64,000 nucleotides of DNA from Capsicum annuum (lineage: Eukaryota > Streptophyta > Magnoliopsida > Solanales > Solanaceae): assembly GCF_002878395.1 (NCBI RefSeq), contig NC_061120.1, positions 93,645,805 through 93,709,804 on the forward strand. Direction: 5' to 3'. Each line of letters opens with the position of its first letter. The stretch's first letter is position 1. A program made the translations under genes and the position numbers. Of this stretch, positions 23,508 through 35,072 are shown piece after piece. Under the pieces are notes generated by a model. That model worked only from the letters and a program-made list of their open reading frames with translations, was not told the origin of the DNA and did no database searches.

Positions 23508-24334
23508 TCAAAGTGCAACTACTCAACCATTAGCCAGAGTCGCGGAAAGCACAACCCTATCATGGATTATATCAAGGACCACAATCATTATCCATACAAC
23601 AATTTAATCACCACAAAACCAATGTTGTTATAGCATAATCATATAATTACTTATTCTCCAATTTTTCACTAAACTCCATGTAAAGTCTAAACTACTTAAA
23701 CTCTATTTCCATAAGCCACTGGGTTACTAATCCTATAGTTACTAGCTATCAAATAGAGAAAAACTACATGTTACCACTACAATAAATTATTTGCCTATCA
23801 TAAGGCCATTTTCTAGTTAGCTCTCTCATTATAGAAGTCATCAATTAAGCAACCACACCATTATCTATTAGAAGTCAATCTAGTTATTCATCATGCATTA
23901 CTAAGCCTAATGTGATTAGGCATGTTATAAGCTAAAGGACTAGTTCCTATATTTTAAGTAAGTAAGGTTCACCAACTAGTTCACAAGACTTCTAGTATTT
24001 AAGTCGTAGACATTTCATAGAAATAAGTAGTTATTGCATAATCCACTTAACTTGGCAAAATTCCGTAATATAACATTTATTCCAATTCAAGTAGGTTAGT
24101 TAGGTAAGCCTTTGGTTCTGCACAAGGTTTGATATACCAATTAGCCTTAACACATAAATAGGAATAAGTTACTTGTAGTTACCAATTAGGGTCAACAAGG
24201 GCCACACCTCTTAGTTAGTGAATAAGAAAAGGAATGAATAACCATTTACAAAAGGAGACATCATGTCCCGCGTACATAAGCGGTTTTGCTTCACATGGCC
24301 CAACCATATAATTATCAATGCATATATGTAAATT

Positions 24335-24710
24335 TGCCCCACACAACATTATAACATCTTTATCTAATTTGGATTCACCGGGTATTAACATAACATTAAT
24401 ATATCTTTCAGATTCACCTGGTATGAATCATAACATCAACATATCCTTTAGATTCATCGAGTATCAACATAACTTTAACATATCCTCCGGATTCATCGAG
24501 CATCATTATAAAATCATCACCTCTTTCGAATATAAAGAGTATCAACATCACATAAACAAATCCTCTAGATTCACCGAGCAATACCATAACATCAACATAT
24601 CCTATAGATTCACTAGGCAATATCATATATTATTACCTCTTCTGGATTCACCGAGTATTTTTGTAACATCTGGACATTTTTTAGATTCATCGAGCATCAT
24701 CATGTCGTGT
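24335..24710. repeat. 39-base tandem repeat, about 9 copies
   Basis: Units of the form GATTCACCGAGTATCAACAT...CATATCCTYTA begin near 24372, 24411, 24451, 24490, 24568, 24607, 24645 and 24684, with a worn unit near 24526 and a partial one before 24372. Spacing is 38-40 bases. 39 is a multiple of three, which explains the long open frames on both strands here. Confidence 0.85.
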
Positions 24711-26236
24711 CATATTTACCAAGGAAACAACATACATACACATACATAGCCAAATCAATAAGCAAATACAAGCTCACAATAATAAATTAATAAGGATGTA
24801 AGAGAACATTTATTATCCAACTTTGCTATTAAGCATTAACACATAACATGTGGATAAACGTGAGCATGAGTATCCATATGATATATATAATTATCACATT
24901 CCCAATGCTATCCATATCATGACCACTAGATAATTCATAAATTATACATATTAACAAATCATTATCCACATGTATAACCCAACAACCAAGGTTTAACCAT
25001 TAATAATCTCAACAATGTAATTTAGACATTCATCTAGTATCTAGGTCTCTAAGGGATTTCATAGTTCAAGCTTAAGGTGGGTAAAGTCACACTCCTAAAT
25101 TACAAGAATGCCAAAGTCCACCATCACAAGTCTAACATCTACCCAGATTAGGCTAAGTTATTGAAATTATATCATAAGGGCTTATCAATCCTTACTAAGC
25201 CTATTGGGTAAATCTTCTTCAATTATTCCTCCTAGGTCAACCCAACACCAAGGTTATTTCCTAACTAAGCACTAACAAAGTAAATATACTTCTTAGGTTA
25301 GGGACTAACTTCACTCTCATTTATTAGAGCAACTAGACTATTAACATACTATTCATAAGATTACAAGTAGACTAGCCAAGGTTCTAGGATAAGGGTCAAG
25401 CATCACACTTTGCACGTTAAATAACCTATAAGAACAAAATAATTCCAATTAACACCATTCAACCATTTATCATCTATACCCCACCCAATCTAACAAGGTA
25501 TCAACAATTATACTACAATCAAGCTCAATATAACTAGAAGTAAGCCTAACCTACCTTGAGTCCAAGCAACTCATGAGCTAACAAGCTTTTCCTTTCATTT
25601 TGTTGAAGCCACCATTTCCATGAGCAAAGCTATCAATAATACAATCTAAGAATTATAATAAGAATGAAAATACCTATTATGGCACCCTTCTGCCATGGGT
25701 TCAAAAGGACACAAAACCCCAAGTGGATTTCACTTTAGGTAATGTGTTTCCTAGACCAACACATTGTTCAACTACCTTTAGGGAGTTATAACCCAAAATA
25801 AATTTGAGTCAATAAATCAAATTTGGGGGTACACTTGAGCCTCAATAATTTAGGGGTTTTAAGTCAAGAAATTATGAAATCAATACAAAACAAGAAGTGA
25901 TTTTACCTTAGATGGTATCAAGATTTAATTTCACAAGTTGTTTAAGCTCTGATTCAACCTACAAGACTTGCATTAAAGATTTCACATGCCATTATGGTTT
26001 GTATTTTAATAGGGATGCATAAAATTACCATAATTTTAGGAAAAAAAAGCCTTCAAATAGGCTTTCATAACCCTCAAGTCTCGCGGTCATGCCATATACC
26101 TAGACATCATCGTGAACCATGGTCAAACCTTATCCATCATGATTACAACATCTTAGTCAACACAACGCATGGCTGAAGGTTGGAACTTAATTCTGAGCTT
26201 CATACAATGTCTCGAGATGCATTTGGGGTCTATATT

Positions 26237-26510
26237 GGAAAAACAAGATATGTAATCCGATAGTTTTTGACATTCCTAATGTGTTGGAAAAGTTTTATTT
26301 TATATATAATTCTATTTTACTAAGGTTTTTGTTTAGTTGTCAATTAGGATCATTGTAGACTTCAAATTGAGAAAGTAGTACAAGGAATCAAATAACCCGT
26401 TAGGTAACTGATCTATTAGTTTCGATAAGTGACTAGTGTATTGTGGAGGCTATGGAGAAGCTCTATCATTGAAAATAATCAATAATACAAAAAATTACCT
26501 GAAGGTTTAT
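26237..26510. other. Unclassified sequence before the E3 leader
   Basis: No LTR start or end can be aligned with E3's 3' LTR, although a 5' LTR should lie here. Nothing else is recognisable. Confidence 0.35.
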
Positions 26511-26898
26511 TACAATATCTAAGATCTAGGTCCATGTTCAGTTGGTTGTCCATAATGTTTTGTTGAGTAGAGTCTCTTTAAAGAGTGTCTAGGACACCAC
26601 ACTCATGTGGGAGAGTCTATGAGCCATATAGGAATTTTACTCTTTCTTTTGTTATGTATTAGGTGGCAGAATTGAAGAACCTAACATATTCTCTAATTCA
26701 TATTTGTTTGCTTTTAAGATCATTCATCCTAGACGATATGAAACTCATGGAAACTCCTCTTAACCACTCAAGAAAAATGTTGATGTGATGCATCCTTCTT
26801 ATAGGGTTTGTACCAAGTCTAGTGGTCTAGTTCCTGATTTCTCTTCTGGAGTTCACCAGTCCCCTCTAGTCCTTCTTGAGCTCCATGAGTTAATGTGA

Positions 26899-27930
26899 TG
26901 AATGTTGAGATTCATCATTTTATTCATATGTTGGCTAATTTGGTTACTTCTTAGACTAAGCATGATTCTTTTGTGACTCTATCTTTTGAGGCTACAAATG
27001 TAGACCAATTTTTGAGGTTGAGTCCTCCAAATATTACTGGTGTTAAGGGGTGAAAGATCCTTAAAATTTCCTTAATGACATAGAAAAGATCTTTTATATG
27101 ATGCATTCCACTGAGGTGGAGGGTGTAGATTTTTTTGCCTACCGATTAAAGGATGTGGCATCTACGTGGTACAAGAAATGGGACTAGTCAAGTGATGACG
27201 GTATTGAGTCAACCCTGTGGGATAATTTTTCTAGTGCTTTCCTAGATTTCTTTTTTTATCAAGAGTTGAGGGAGGTGAAGGTGGATTATTTTGATAACCT
27301 AAATAGATGAAGATCTTAGTCAAGGAGTATGCCTTGAAGTTCCACTAGTTATCTCGGTATGATTTAGAGTTAGTGTCTAGAATAACGTGTGGAATGAGGA
27401 AGTTCATCTTTGGATTATCTCGAGACTTGATTTTCGAGAATTAGATTGCATTGTAAAATAAAGACATAAAAATTATCCATTTTTTATGTACATCTAGCAC
27501 GTTAAGGAAAAGAAAAAGCAGGAAAAAATAGGTGAGAAGAAAAATAAGAAGTTTAGATTTTTTAAAGATGGTGGAGGTCAATAGAAGTGGTGCAGGGATG
27601 GTGGAATGTCATCCAAGAAGAAGTGGGGCAATTTTTTGTCCTACTCAATGATTAGTGCTCCCAACCTAAAGTTTTTTAATAGCTGGTATTTTCATGTTGG
27701 TGTCAATTCTAAAGAATAGGGTGCCCAATATAAGGCTATTGGGGCCCAATCAGCTCCATCATATCCTCCCTATAGATTTTTTATGCGGTTGCATTGGGGT
27801 CTCAGTGATGAGGGAATGGACAAGTGAATCAAGTATGGTCAGCAAGGGCATATACTTAGAAACTGTCCTGTGGGTAATGTTAATTCTGGGGAACATAAGG
27901 TTCTTGTTGCCTTTTCATTAGCTCGTACAC
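26899..27930 (+). pseudogene. E3 gag remnant
   Basis: The gag core is spread over two frames: 'FLRLSPPNITGVKG' (~27013) in one, then 'FLNDIEKIFYMMHSTEVEGVDFFAYRLKDVASTWY' split over ~27070-27175 in another. 'WDNFSSAFLDFFF' follows (~27219) and 'YALKFH' (~27331). The zinc knuckle near 27835-27875 (KYGQQGHILRNCP) keeps the histidine and last cysteine but has tyrosine for the second cysteine and a stop before it. Many TAG/TGA codons. Nearby short frames at 27694-27921 are shadows. Confidence 0.82.
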
Positions 27931-27989
27931 CAAATAGTTCCCCATCTTGCTCCAACACTTATCAAAACTATATGTATTATAACCTGATA

Positions 27990-28470
27990 TTGTTACTAGT
28001 ACAATCAAACACTTTTCCCATGATATGTATTATTTAGTTGATTCGGGGTGCACTTTCTCTTATGTTACCCAATTTGTGGTTGTGCCTTTTTATTTCAATC
28101 CCAAGTGTGATTTGAACCTTTTTTCTATTTCTACCCTAGTGGGGGACTCTGTGGTGGATAGAAGAGTCTATAGTGGTTGAGGGTTATTATTTGGTGACAG
28201 AGAGACTTTGGTAGATCTATCAGAATTAGACATGGTTGATTTTGATTTCTTATGGGGGATGGATTGGTTTCACTGATGCTACACTTCTCTTAATTGTCAG
28301 AAATATTTGGTCATCTTTAAATTCCCTAATGAGTTGGTCATTGAGTGGGAATGGGGTTCTCTAGTGCCTAAGGGAAGGTTTATATCATATCTCAGAGCTC
28401 AGAGACTAATATCTAAGGGGTTTCATTATCATTTAGTTCGAGTTAAAGAATTTAACTCGGAGAGTCCTTC
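27990..28470 (+). pseudogene. E3 protease remnant
   Basis: The active site LVDSGCTFSYVT (D at 28040-28042) keeps the catalytic DSG. It continues through 'ISTLVGDSVVDRRVY' (~28128) and 'DMVDFDFLWGMDWFH' (~28231), the expected second landmark. A stop lies after the hairpin-turn region (~28178) and another after DWFH. The frame 28307-28558 carries the linker 'ISYLRAQRLISKGFHYHLVRV' leading to RT before shifting frame. Confidence 0.85.
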
Positions 28471-28479
28471 CTTATACTC

Positions 28480-29215
28480 CATCCCAATGGTGTATGAATT
28501 TCTGAGGTTTTCCCTGATGACCTTCCTAGTGTACCTCCCAATAAGGAGAGTGAGTTAGGATTGATCATGTTTTTGATACTCATATATCTCTTTCCCATAT
28601 TATAAGATAGCTCCGACTGAGTTAAAGGAACTTACGGAGATTTTGAAAGACCTCTTTAATAAGGGTTTTATTCATCCTAGTTTGTATTTGTGAGGTGCAC
28701 CTTTTCTATTCGTTTACAAGATGGATACTTCCCTTCTTAATTACCGGTAATTGAATAAGATTACGGTAAAGAATAAGTACCCTCTTCCAAGAATAGATGA
28801 TTTTTTTGATCATCTTTAGGGTTCTAAGTTTTTCTCTAAGTTTGATCTTAGGTCTGTTTATCATAGAATAAAGATTATAAAGGTGGATATCCCTAAGACT
28901 ACCTTTTTAACTTGATATGGTCATTATGAGTTCTTAATCATGTCTTTTGGTTTGACTAATACCCCGACAACATTCATGGATTTTATGAATAGGGTCTTCC
29001 ATTTGTTTCTTGATTTATTCATCATTGTATTCATAGATGATATTTTTATATACTCTAAGAATGATGTGGTTCTTTCCCATCCCCTCCACAGTGTATTTCA
29101 AACCCTGAGAGATCTACAATTGTTTGCTAAATTTTTGAAATATGAGTTTTTGGTGAACATTGTTACTTTTTTGGGTCATGTCATTTGAAATAAAGGGATC
29201 ATAATGTAGCCGCAA
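28480..29215 (+). pseudogene. E3 reverse transcriptase remnant
   Basis: Motifs in order: '[15 protein letters not shown]' (~28497, shifted frame), '[17 protein letters not shown]' (~28752), 'FSKFDLRS' with the first catalytic aspartate (~28833), 'MSFGLTNTPTTFMDFMN' (~28940) and 'VFIDDIFIYS' (~29027). The longest open part is 28940-29188. The catalytic residues survive, but at least two frameshifts and several stops separate the blocks, and the fingers region (PYRMAP) is strongly worn. Confidence 0.9.
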
Positions 29216-29830
29216 AAGATGCAGTGTTTAATAATTGTCCTAGGCCCATGAATCCATTTGATATTAAGAGATTTTTGGGTTTATTTGATTACTATATGAG
29301 GTTTGTGGAATGTTTCTTAACTATAGTTGCCCCATTGACAAAGTCTACCCAGAAAAAGGTGAAGTTTTTGTGTTTTGATACTTGTGAGAGTAGTTTTGAG
29401 AAGCTGAAAGATAAGTTGAATTTAGATCTATTTTTGACCCTGACCAAGGGTAATGATGGATTCATGGTTTATTACAATACGTGTCATTTTGAATTGGTTG
29501 CATTTTGAATCAACATGTCTAGGTCATAGCCTACACCTCTAGATAGTTGAGGGTGCATAAGAAAAATTACTTCACTCATGATGTAGAGTTGTTGGATGTG
29601 GTGTTCGCATTAGAGATCTGGCATCACTATTTGTATAGAGCGTAGGTGGATATTCTTTATGGTCATAAGAGCCTGCGATACGCATTCACCTAGAAGGAGC
29701 TTAAGCTCAGTCAGAGAAAATGGCTTGAGATGCTTAAGAATTATGACATGAGCCGTAAATATCACCCACATAATTCTAACATAGTTGTTGATGCTCTTAC
29801 AGGGTTATTCATGAGGTGTCTAGCTTATGT
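29216..29830 (+). pseudogene. E3 RT connection and RNase H remnant
   Basis: 'NPFDIKRFLGLFDYYMRFVE' (~29248) is the conserved stretch after RT, then 'FMVYYNTCHFELV' (~29461), '[27 protein letters not shown]' split over ~29557-29635, 'LYGHKSLRYAF' (~29656) and 'YHPHNSNIVVDALTGL' (~29759). Two of the acidic catalytic positions are lost: CD is YN in the first motif, and TDHKSL is YGHKSL. The frames at 29224-29508 and 29730-29972 are the open parts. Confidence 0.88.
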
Positions 29831-30039
29831 GGATAAGGATAAGCAAGAATCTGTGAAAGATATTCCATATTTGGATAACCTTGGAGTTCATATCTTGGAT
29901 TCTAAGAATGGTAGTGTGTTTGTGCAAAAGGTGGTGCAGTTATCTCTTAGTACTGAGATAAAGGAGAAATAGGTATTAGATCCTGCCTTGATAAATATTA
30001 AGAGAGATGTAGTTCAGCAAAGGGTAATGGCTTTTAGGA

Positions 30040-30447
30040 TTAGTGGTAATGGTATTTTGAGGCTCATGGGTCACATTGTACTATTTATCCTAGTTTGACA
30101 AAGATGTATCATAATCATTAGTAGATTTATTGGTGGAACAATATGAAGAGAGATATGGCTTGTTTTGTGGCTAAAGGCATGGTGTGTCAATAAATAAAGG
30201 TTGAGCACTTCAGGCGTGATAGGTTGCCTTAGGAGATTGAGTTAACTATATGAAAATAGGAGGTAATCAATATGGATTTCACTGCTGGTCTTCCCAAGTT
30301 TTAGAATTAACTTGATTTGATTTGGATCATCATGGATAGGATGACCAAGCCTATTGACTCTTTGCTAGCAAGGACTAATTATTTGGCTTAGAAAAGATTG
30401 TAAAATAACTTGGTGCTCTGGATTATATCATTTTGAATCATGGTACT
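30040..30447 (+). pseudogene. E3 integrase, first part
   Basis: The zinc-binding region is seen as 'YPSLTKMYHN', 'IYWWNNMKRDMACFVAKGMVCQ' (~30090-30190). Then 'EVINMDFTAGLPK' (~30261) has the first catalytic aspartate, and 'MDRMTKPID' follows (~30333). Stops interrupt it. It ends at 30447 where E4 is inserted. The following amino acids (DYIILNHGT at 30421-30447) are the region just before the second catalytic aspartate. Confidence 0.85.
30443..30447. other. Target-site duplication of E4, left copy (GTACT)
   Basis: GTACT directly precedes the E4 5' LTR and is repeated exactly at 39904-39908 after the 3' LTR. Confidence 0.95.
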
Positions 30448-31950
30448 TGATGTGTGAGATAATGCTAACACATTTGAAGCTTTTAACTCTGAATAATTGC
30501 AAAGTCTCAAGCAATTTTTGTTGTTATTGATCGTTTTTGTGTGTTAATGCAGATACAAGTGATCGGGGAGGAAATCAAAGGAAAGAAGAACAAAACAGTT
30601 GAAATCTGGTGGAAATAAACTGAAATGTATCTGACGATCATTTTGAAGCATCGTCATACATGGGACAGGCTGTCAAAGTCACCATCAAGATTAGACAAAA
30701 CATGAGAAGATTAGAAAAACTATGACGATGATTCGGAAGGGTAATCAAATATTTGACATCTCATCAAAATCACCGTCAACTAGAGGGCAGAGTATACTGA
30801 TTTCCAGTGAAGTGTGACACTGGTTTCAAGCTTCGTCAAGATCTTTGACACGCAATTAGGATTACCGTCTGAGGAGCCAAAAGATAAAAATTCACTGGAA
30901 CCTTTGACAATATCTCACACATGTCATCAGGTGTCTAACGCGCCGTCAAAAGCATCGTCATCTAATCCGAAGAGAAAACTAAAACTTATATTTGGTTACC
31001 TTAATTAGGGTTGACTATTTAAAGACTTGTTTTAGGGTTTTTAAAATAATGGGAATTGGTCATTATCTATCAGACATTAACTCTGAGAATAGAGGGACGT
31101 GCATTGTTCTCTTTCATCAATTATTCTTCTTATTTCTTATCAACTATTTTTGGTCTTCCACCTTGTGATTAAATTGAAGGAAATAATTGTTGTTTTTCAT
31201 CCATTCTTAAGTTGATCCTTATCATCATGAATTCAACTTGTTATTTCATTCGTAAAATCATGAGCGGCTAATTCCATTAGCCGAAGTTATGGGATCCATG
31301 GATTAGGGATTGATATGATGCTAGGTGTTTAACGGATTCAAAGAGTAGTAGAACGTTTTGAAATTCTATTGTTTTAACTGAAATCTAGTGGTTGCAAACA
31401 TTAGATTATGTCGTAGGATTTATTTGATTCTAACAGAGAAATAGACTAGAGGTCGTGAATTATCTTTAGGGAGTCAGAAGTTATCAACCTTCTATTTAAT
31501 GATTGATGCCATAACTGGATTAATGTACCTGAGATAACATCCTATTGGAAATAGATAAGTTATCTAAGTTCAAGAGAATTAGATAATAAATTATCTGGTG
31601 TGGTCGAGAAATAAGTCAGAAAGTATCATAGTTAAGGATATTCTGCTATTTCTACATACTCCAAGAATCCCAAGCATTACCTAGTATTTGTTAACTCCCA
31701 ATACCCACGGTGAACATAACTCAGGTTTGTCATTTATATTGATTAAAACACTAAAATATTGAAAGTGACAATTGTTTCTCTGTGAAATTTAAACCATCAT
31801 TTTCGGAAATAGTAAACTATCAGTAACACATTTCGTAAACAAATCGAAGTTCACACCTTATTCTCTGTGGGATTCGACCCCAACCTAGTTTTGTTTTATA
31901 TAGACAATGATCGTTTACACCCATTCAAGAGTGTAATTTTAGCGTTATCA
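30448..31950 (+). repeat. E4 5' LTR
   Basis: 1503 bases, TGATGTGTGAGAT...TAGCGTTATCA, pairing with 38402-39903. It has a block of TGACGAT/ATCGTCA/CCGTCA motifs (about 30636-30965), a TATA-like TATTTAAAG (31014-31022), and 'TTAGGGTTTT' just after. The 64-codon frame at 30814-31008 is chance. Confidence 0.93.
31014..31022 (+). promoter_or_regulatory. TATA-like box of E4 5' LTR
   Basis: CTATTTAAAG within GGGTTGACTATTTAAAG, kept in both LTRs (the other near 38966-38975) and followed by a short leader. Sits about 50 bases after the motif block. Confidence 0.5.
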
Positions 31951-31954
31951 AAAA

Positions 31955-31972
31955 TGGTACCATTGCCGGGGA
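31955..31972 (+). other. E4 primer-binding site (Athila-like)
   Basis: TGGTACCATTGCCGGGGA, four bases after the LTR, differs at three positions (all transitions) from TGGCGCCGTTGCCGGGGA, the aspartate-tRNA-type site of Athila elements. Confidence 0.8.
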
Positions 31973-32093
31973 ATATGGTTGTAGACTAAAAGTTTCTACG
32001 CAAAATTTTGTTCATAGTTAAGTTTACTTGATTTACGTTTATTTGTTGTTTTTGTTTACTGTAGGTACTGTGTTTTTTATTCCAAAGACAAGA

Positions 32094-33420
32094 TGTTCTA
32101 GAGAACCACTATTACCAATCAATATTGAAGCTCAGTTGATAGGAAGAATGGCTGAACAACAGGAAGCAGAAAGACTAGCTACTATGGCCAAAGCTCAGGT
32201 GAATGTGAAAATTTGGGTCAACAAGCACGTCACCAGAACCCTAATGATGAAGACTTGGGTGATGACAAATTTTTGAATCCTCAAAACCCAAGGCGAGCTG
32301 AATAAATTGCTGCATTAGTGCAGGAAAACATCAACAGAAATTGTCTAGTTCGAGGAAAGATATGGGCAACAACCTATGCAATATGAGGCTGATGAAGATG
32401 ATGAAGGAATGGATAGAGCTGGTGCAACGGTTGCTATCATTGCTCTATCGTTGGCACTAGGTACAAAATTCAGCATAACAAGTACCATGATCCAACTCTT
32501 GAATCTACAGGGGTTATTTTGAGGCTTGCCTGGTGATGATCCTAAAATGCATTTGGTAAACCTCATCACTATTTGCAAATCCTTTGACAATTCAGGAGTG
32601 AGCCAAAATGCAATCAGGTTGATATTTTTTCCTTTGTCTCTGTCTGGGGAGGCAGCAATTCGGTTGAATAAGTTAGATCCCAAAGACGCATTCCTAGAAT
32701 GGTTCTTTCCACTCTCTAGAAGGGTATAGTTGAGGGACAAAATTAACAAGTTCAGGAAGCTTCCAATAAAAGCACTACACGCAACCTGCGAAAGATTTAA
32801 GAAGAAACTTGCACAATGTATGAACCATAATATGTCGAACCTGCACTTGATAGAGACTTTGTACAGAGATTTCAACTATGTGATGAATCCTATTATTGAC
32901 AACGCTGAAGGTGGTTCATTCATTGACCTCTCTTTATAGATACTTCTGACATACTGAATAGAACGACCAAGCAGAGTCGGGCTTGGCACATTAGGGATTC
33001 TGTAGTGGCTAGCCCGACTGTTGCTAGTGGTATTACTATAAAGTAGCGTAGAAGGGATGATGAATGAGATCTGGACATGGCTCACTTGAAGACGCCGATG
33101 GACTTGCTGGCCAAGCACTTGCTATCCGTCAAGTTTGAAATAGTTAAGGCTGTGGAGTCTCTGGGTACTGTATCTATAGGTGCTGATGCTGAGGTAAACT
33201 ATATGAGTAATCAGGGGGGGTTATGAGGTAATAGAGAATGGAACGAACGTCGGACTTTCTATGACAAATCTAATTATAAAGATAGGGAGTAGGGACATTG
33301 GAGAACTATAATGACAGGAGTGGTTTGTATATTCCTCCTAGAAGTTGGGATGCTGCGATGACTAGTTCTAGCAAGTTGTCCATCGAGGACATGATGGAAA
33401 AACTGTTGAAGGGAGTTTAA
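32094..33420 (+). pseudogene. E4 gag remnant (Athila type)
   Basis: The retrotransposon gag core reads 'GLPGDDPKMHLVNLITICKS' (~32524), 'RLIFFPLSLSGEAAIRL' (~32619), 'DAFLEWFF' (~32692), 'LRDKINKFRKLP' (~32730), 'CERFKKKLAQCMNHNMSNLH' (~32788) and 'NAEGGSFIDLS' (~32901). This is the layout of Athila-lineage gag: GLP-DP, FPLSL, a tryptophan, ERFK, and A.GGS. Stops occur near 32103, 32276, 32383, 32520 and 32729. After 32940 the frame is broken, but 'SRAWHIRDSVVASPTV' (~32975) is recognisable. The 176-codon minus-strand frame over 32345-32875 is a shadow. Confidence 0.85.
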
Positions 33421-33519
33421 GCTACCAACTTGGGGGTAACTACTATGGAAGTCAAATTTTTTACCCTCAGTCAGTTGGTTAGCTCACACTCTGCTTCTAT
33501 TAAGCATTTGGAGCAATAG

Positions 33520-33969
33520 ATGAGCCAACTTTTGGCTACTCTGAACCAAAGAAAAGATGGTACTTTAACTAGCGATACGATTCAGAACCCGCGGACTGAT
33601 GGATCTTTTTTGGAGACTACCAATCGGGGTGGAAAGATATTATCTGACCCTTCTATGGGTAAAGGCGTAGAGAAGGAAGTAAATGTTCATGAATCAGAAG
33701 GAAGCAATCTAGTGGAGTCCGGAAAGATGGATAGTTTTGTTGATATTTCAAAGAAAGAAAACGAAAAGAAAGGGGAAGTGGTATTGAAAGAAATTCAAAA
33801 ACCGCCACCTCCATTTCCTCAGAGATTGAAGAAGAAAGCAAACAACAAAAAATTTTGCAAGTTTATGGCAATAATGAAACAACAGACAGTGAATGTGCCT
33901 TTGATGGAGGTACTTGAGCAAATGCCAAACTATGCAAAATTTATGAAGGAATTGCTAACAAAGAAGTGA
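33520..33969 (+). pseudogene. E4 gag-protease linker
   Basis: An open stretch of 149 codons. It is hydrophilic at first, then has 'KPPPPFPQRLKKKANNKKF' (~33798), 'MAIMKQQTVNVPLMEVLEQM' (~33865) and 'PNYAKFMKELLTKK' (~33927). This proline motif followed by 'PL.E.LEQMP.Y.KFMK' is a hallmark of Athila-type polyproteins just before the protease. It then meets a stop at 33967. Its openness over 450 bases stands out in this decayed neighbourhood. Confidence 0.85.
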
Positions 33970-33987
33970 AAGGTAAGATCTGATCTG

Positions 33988-34515
33988 GTGGAAAACATCG
34001 ACCACTGTAGCGTTATTTCTTCACAATCCTTAGTGCAAAAAAAGACTGACCTTGGTGCATTTACCATAACGTGCAAAGTTGGGTCCATAAAGTTTACTAA
34101 AGCTTTATGTTACTTAGGAGCAAGTATTAATCTGATGCCCCTTGATATCTATAAGAACCTTGAACTAGGGGAACCTACCCCCACAACTATTCATCTTGTG
34201 ATGGTAGCTAGGTCGGTGAAATGACCAGTTGGTATATTGCACAATATGCCGGTGAAGGTGGATGACTTTAGTCTACCCGTAGACTTCGTGATATTGGATT
34301 ATGAAGTTGATTTTAAGGTACCTATCATCTTGGGTAGACCATTATTAGCCACTGGAAGAGTATTGGTTGATATGGAGCTCAATGAGCTAAAGTTCAGGTA
34401 TGGAAAAAGAGAGGCAAGATTTCAAATGCATCCTCTTATGAAGCAGTTGGAGGAGATAAAAATCTTCTTGGTCGTCGATGTATTCAAGGAAGATGGTAAT
34501 GAGGTAGTGTTATGA
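33988..34515 (+). pseudogene. E4 aspartic protease remnant
   Basis: The motif 'LCYLGASINLMPLDIYKNL' (~34105) corresponds to LCDLGASINLMP of Athila proteases. The catalytic aspartate is tyrosine here (GAT to TAT type change). 'GEPTPTTIHLVMVARSV' follows, then a stop at 34222. Then come 'VKVDDFSLPVDFVILDYEVD' (~34249) and 'VPIILGRPLLATGRVLVD' (~34318), the ILGRPFL motif. Two open frames (33988-34224 and 34237-34515) are the two halves. Inactive. Confidence 0.88.
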
Positions 34516-35072
34516 CATGTCGATGAAGTCTGAGTAGTCGAGATAACCCAGTCGTGCTGCGATGTTAAATCAGGCGCTATTTGGGAGGCAACCCAACGTT
34601 TTAATTTTATTGCACTTGTATTTTTAATATTTGCAGCTAAGGGTTATACAAAGGAGGTGAACTAGTTTCAGTTAACTTGAGGAGGATTGACGTCAATTTT
34701 GATGGGTTGTCACCAGTATGACAAGCCCTGAGAAAAAACATCAAAATACTCAAGTTAAAGCCCTATTCCGTTATGGTCAATGGAGTTGAGCCCAGCTTAA
34801 AAATTTTTGGTTAACCTGGCCCAGCCACAACTGTTCAGATTATTGCGTACCATAGGTCTTTTCCTATTAGTTTTAATTTTCTTTCCTTAGTGAGTTATTT
34901 ACCTTACTCTGTCAAAGTTATTTCCATTTAAAACAAAATTTTTAAAACTTTCCTTGTTGAATCCTGAGGATTAAGTCAAGAAACCTTCTCTCTATCTCAT
35001 CTCAGTTTTCTTTTAATCGAAATTCTAAGTGATAAAAGTGCATGAACTAAGTGTCGACACTCATAACTAATA

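Larger units (their letters stand above)
23061..26236 (-). repeat. LTR-like stretch with minisatellites, probably minus strand
   Basis: No coding domain is visible. The high-coordinate end (about 26060-26236) has the look of an LTR start on the minus strand: a short CpG-bearing block ('TCTCGCGGTCATGCC', 'CATCATCGTGAACCATGG') and then '...CATTTGGGGTCTAT'. The middle carries a 54-base and a 39-base tandem repeat, both listed separately. The classification rests on layout only. The apparent 143-codon frame 24318-24749 is read-through of the 39-base repeat. The frame at 25994-26176 is unsupported. Confidence 0.35.

Noticed and set aside
23343..24710. Possible CRISPR-like arrays
   Set aside because: Units are directly adjacent and degenerate, with no unique spacers of constant length, and the DNA is from a plant nucleus.
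24318..24749. 143-codon plus-strand frame that could be called a repeat protein
   Set aside because: It is read-through of a 39-base tandem repeat; since 39 is a multiple of three the frame stays open by arithmetic.
26246..26290. TGTAATCCGATAGTTTTTGAC as a possible start of E3's missing 5' LTR
   Set aside because: Only the first few bases and a short T-run agree with E3's 3' LTR, the following sequence does not align, and the preceding bases do not match the right flank CATAT.
32345..32875. 176-codon minus-strand open frame, the longest minus-strand frame in the window
   Set aside because: It lies antisense to clearly recognisable Athila-type gag on the plus strand and shows no domain of its own.
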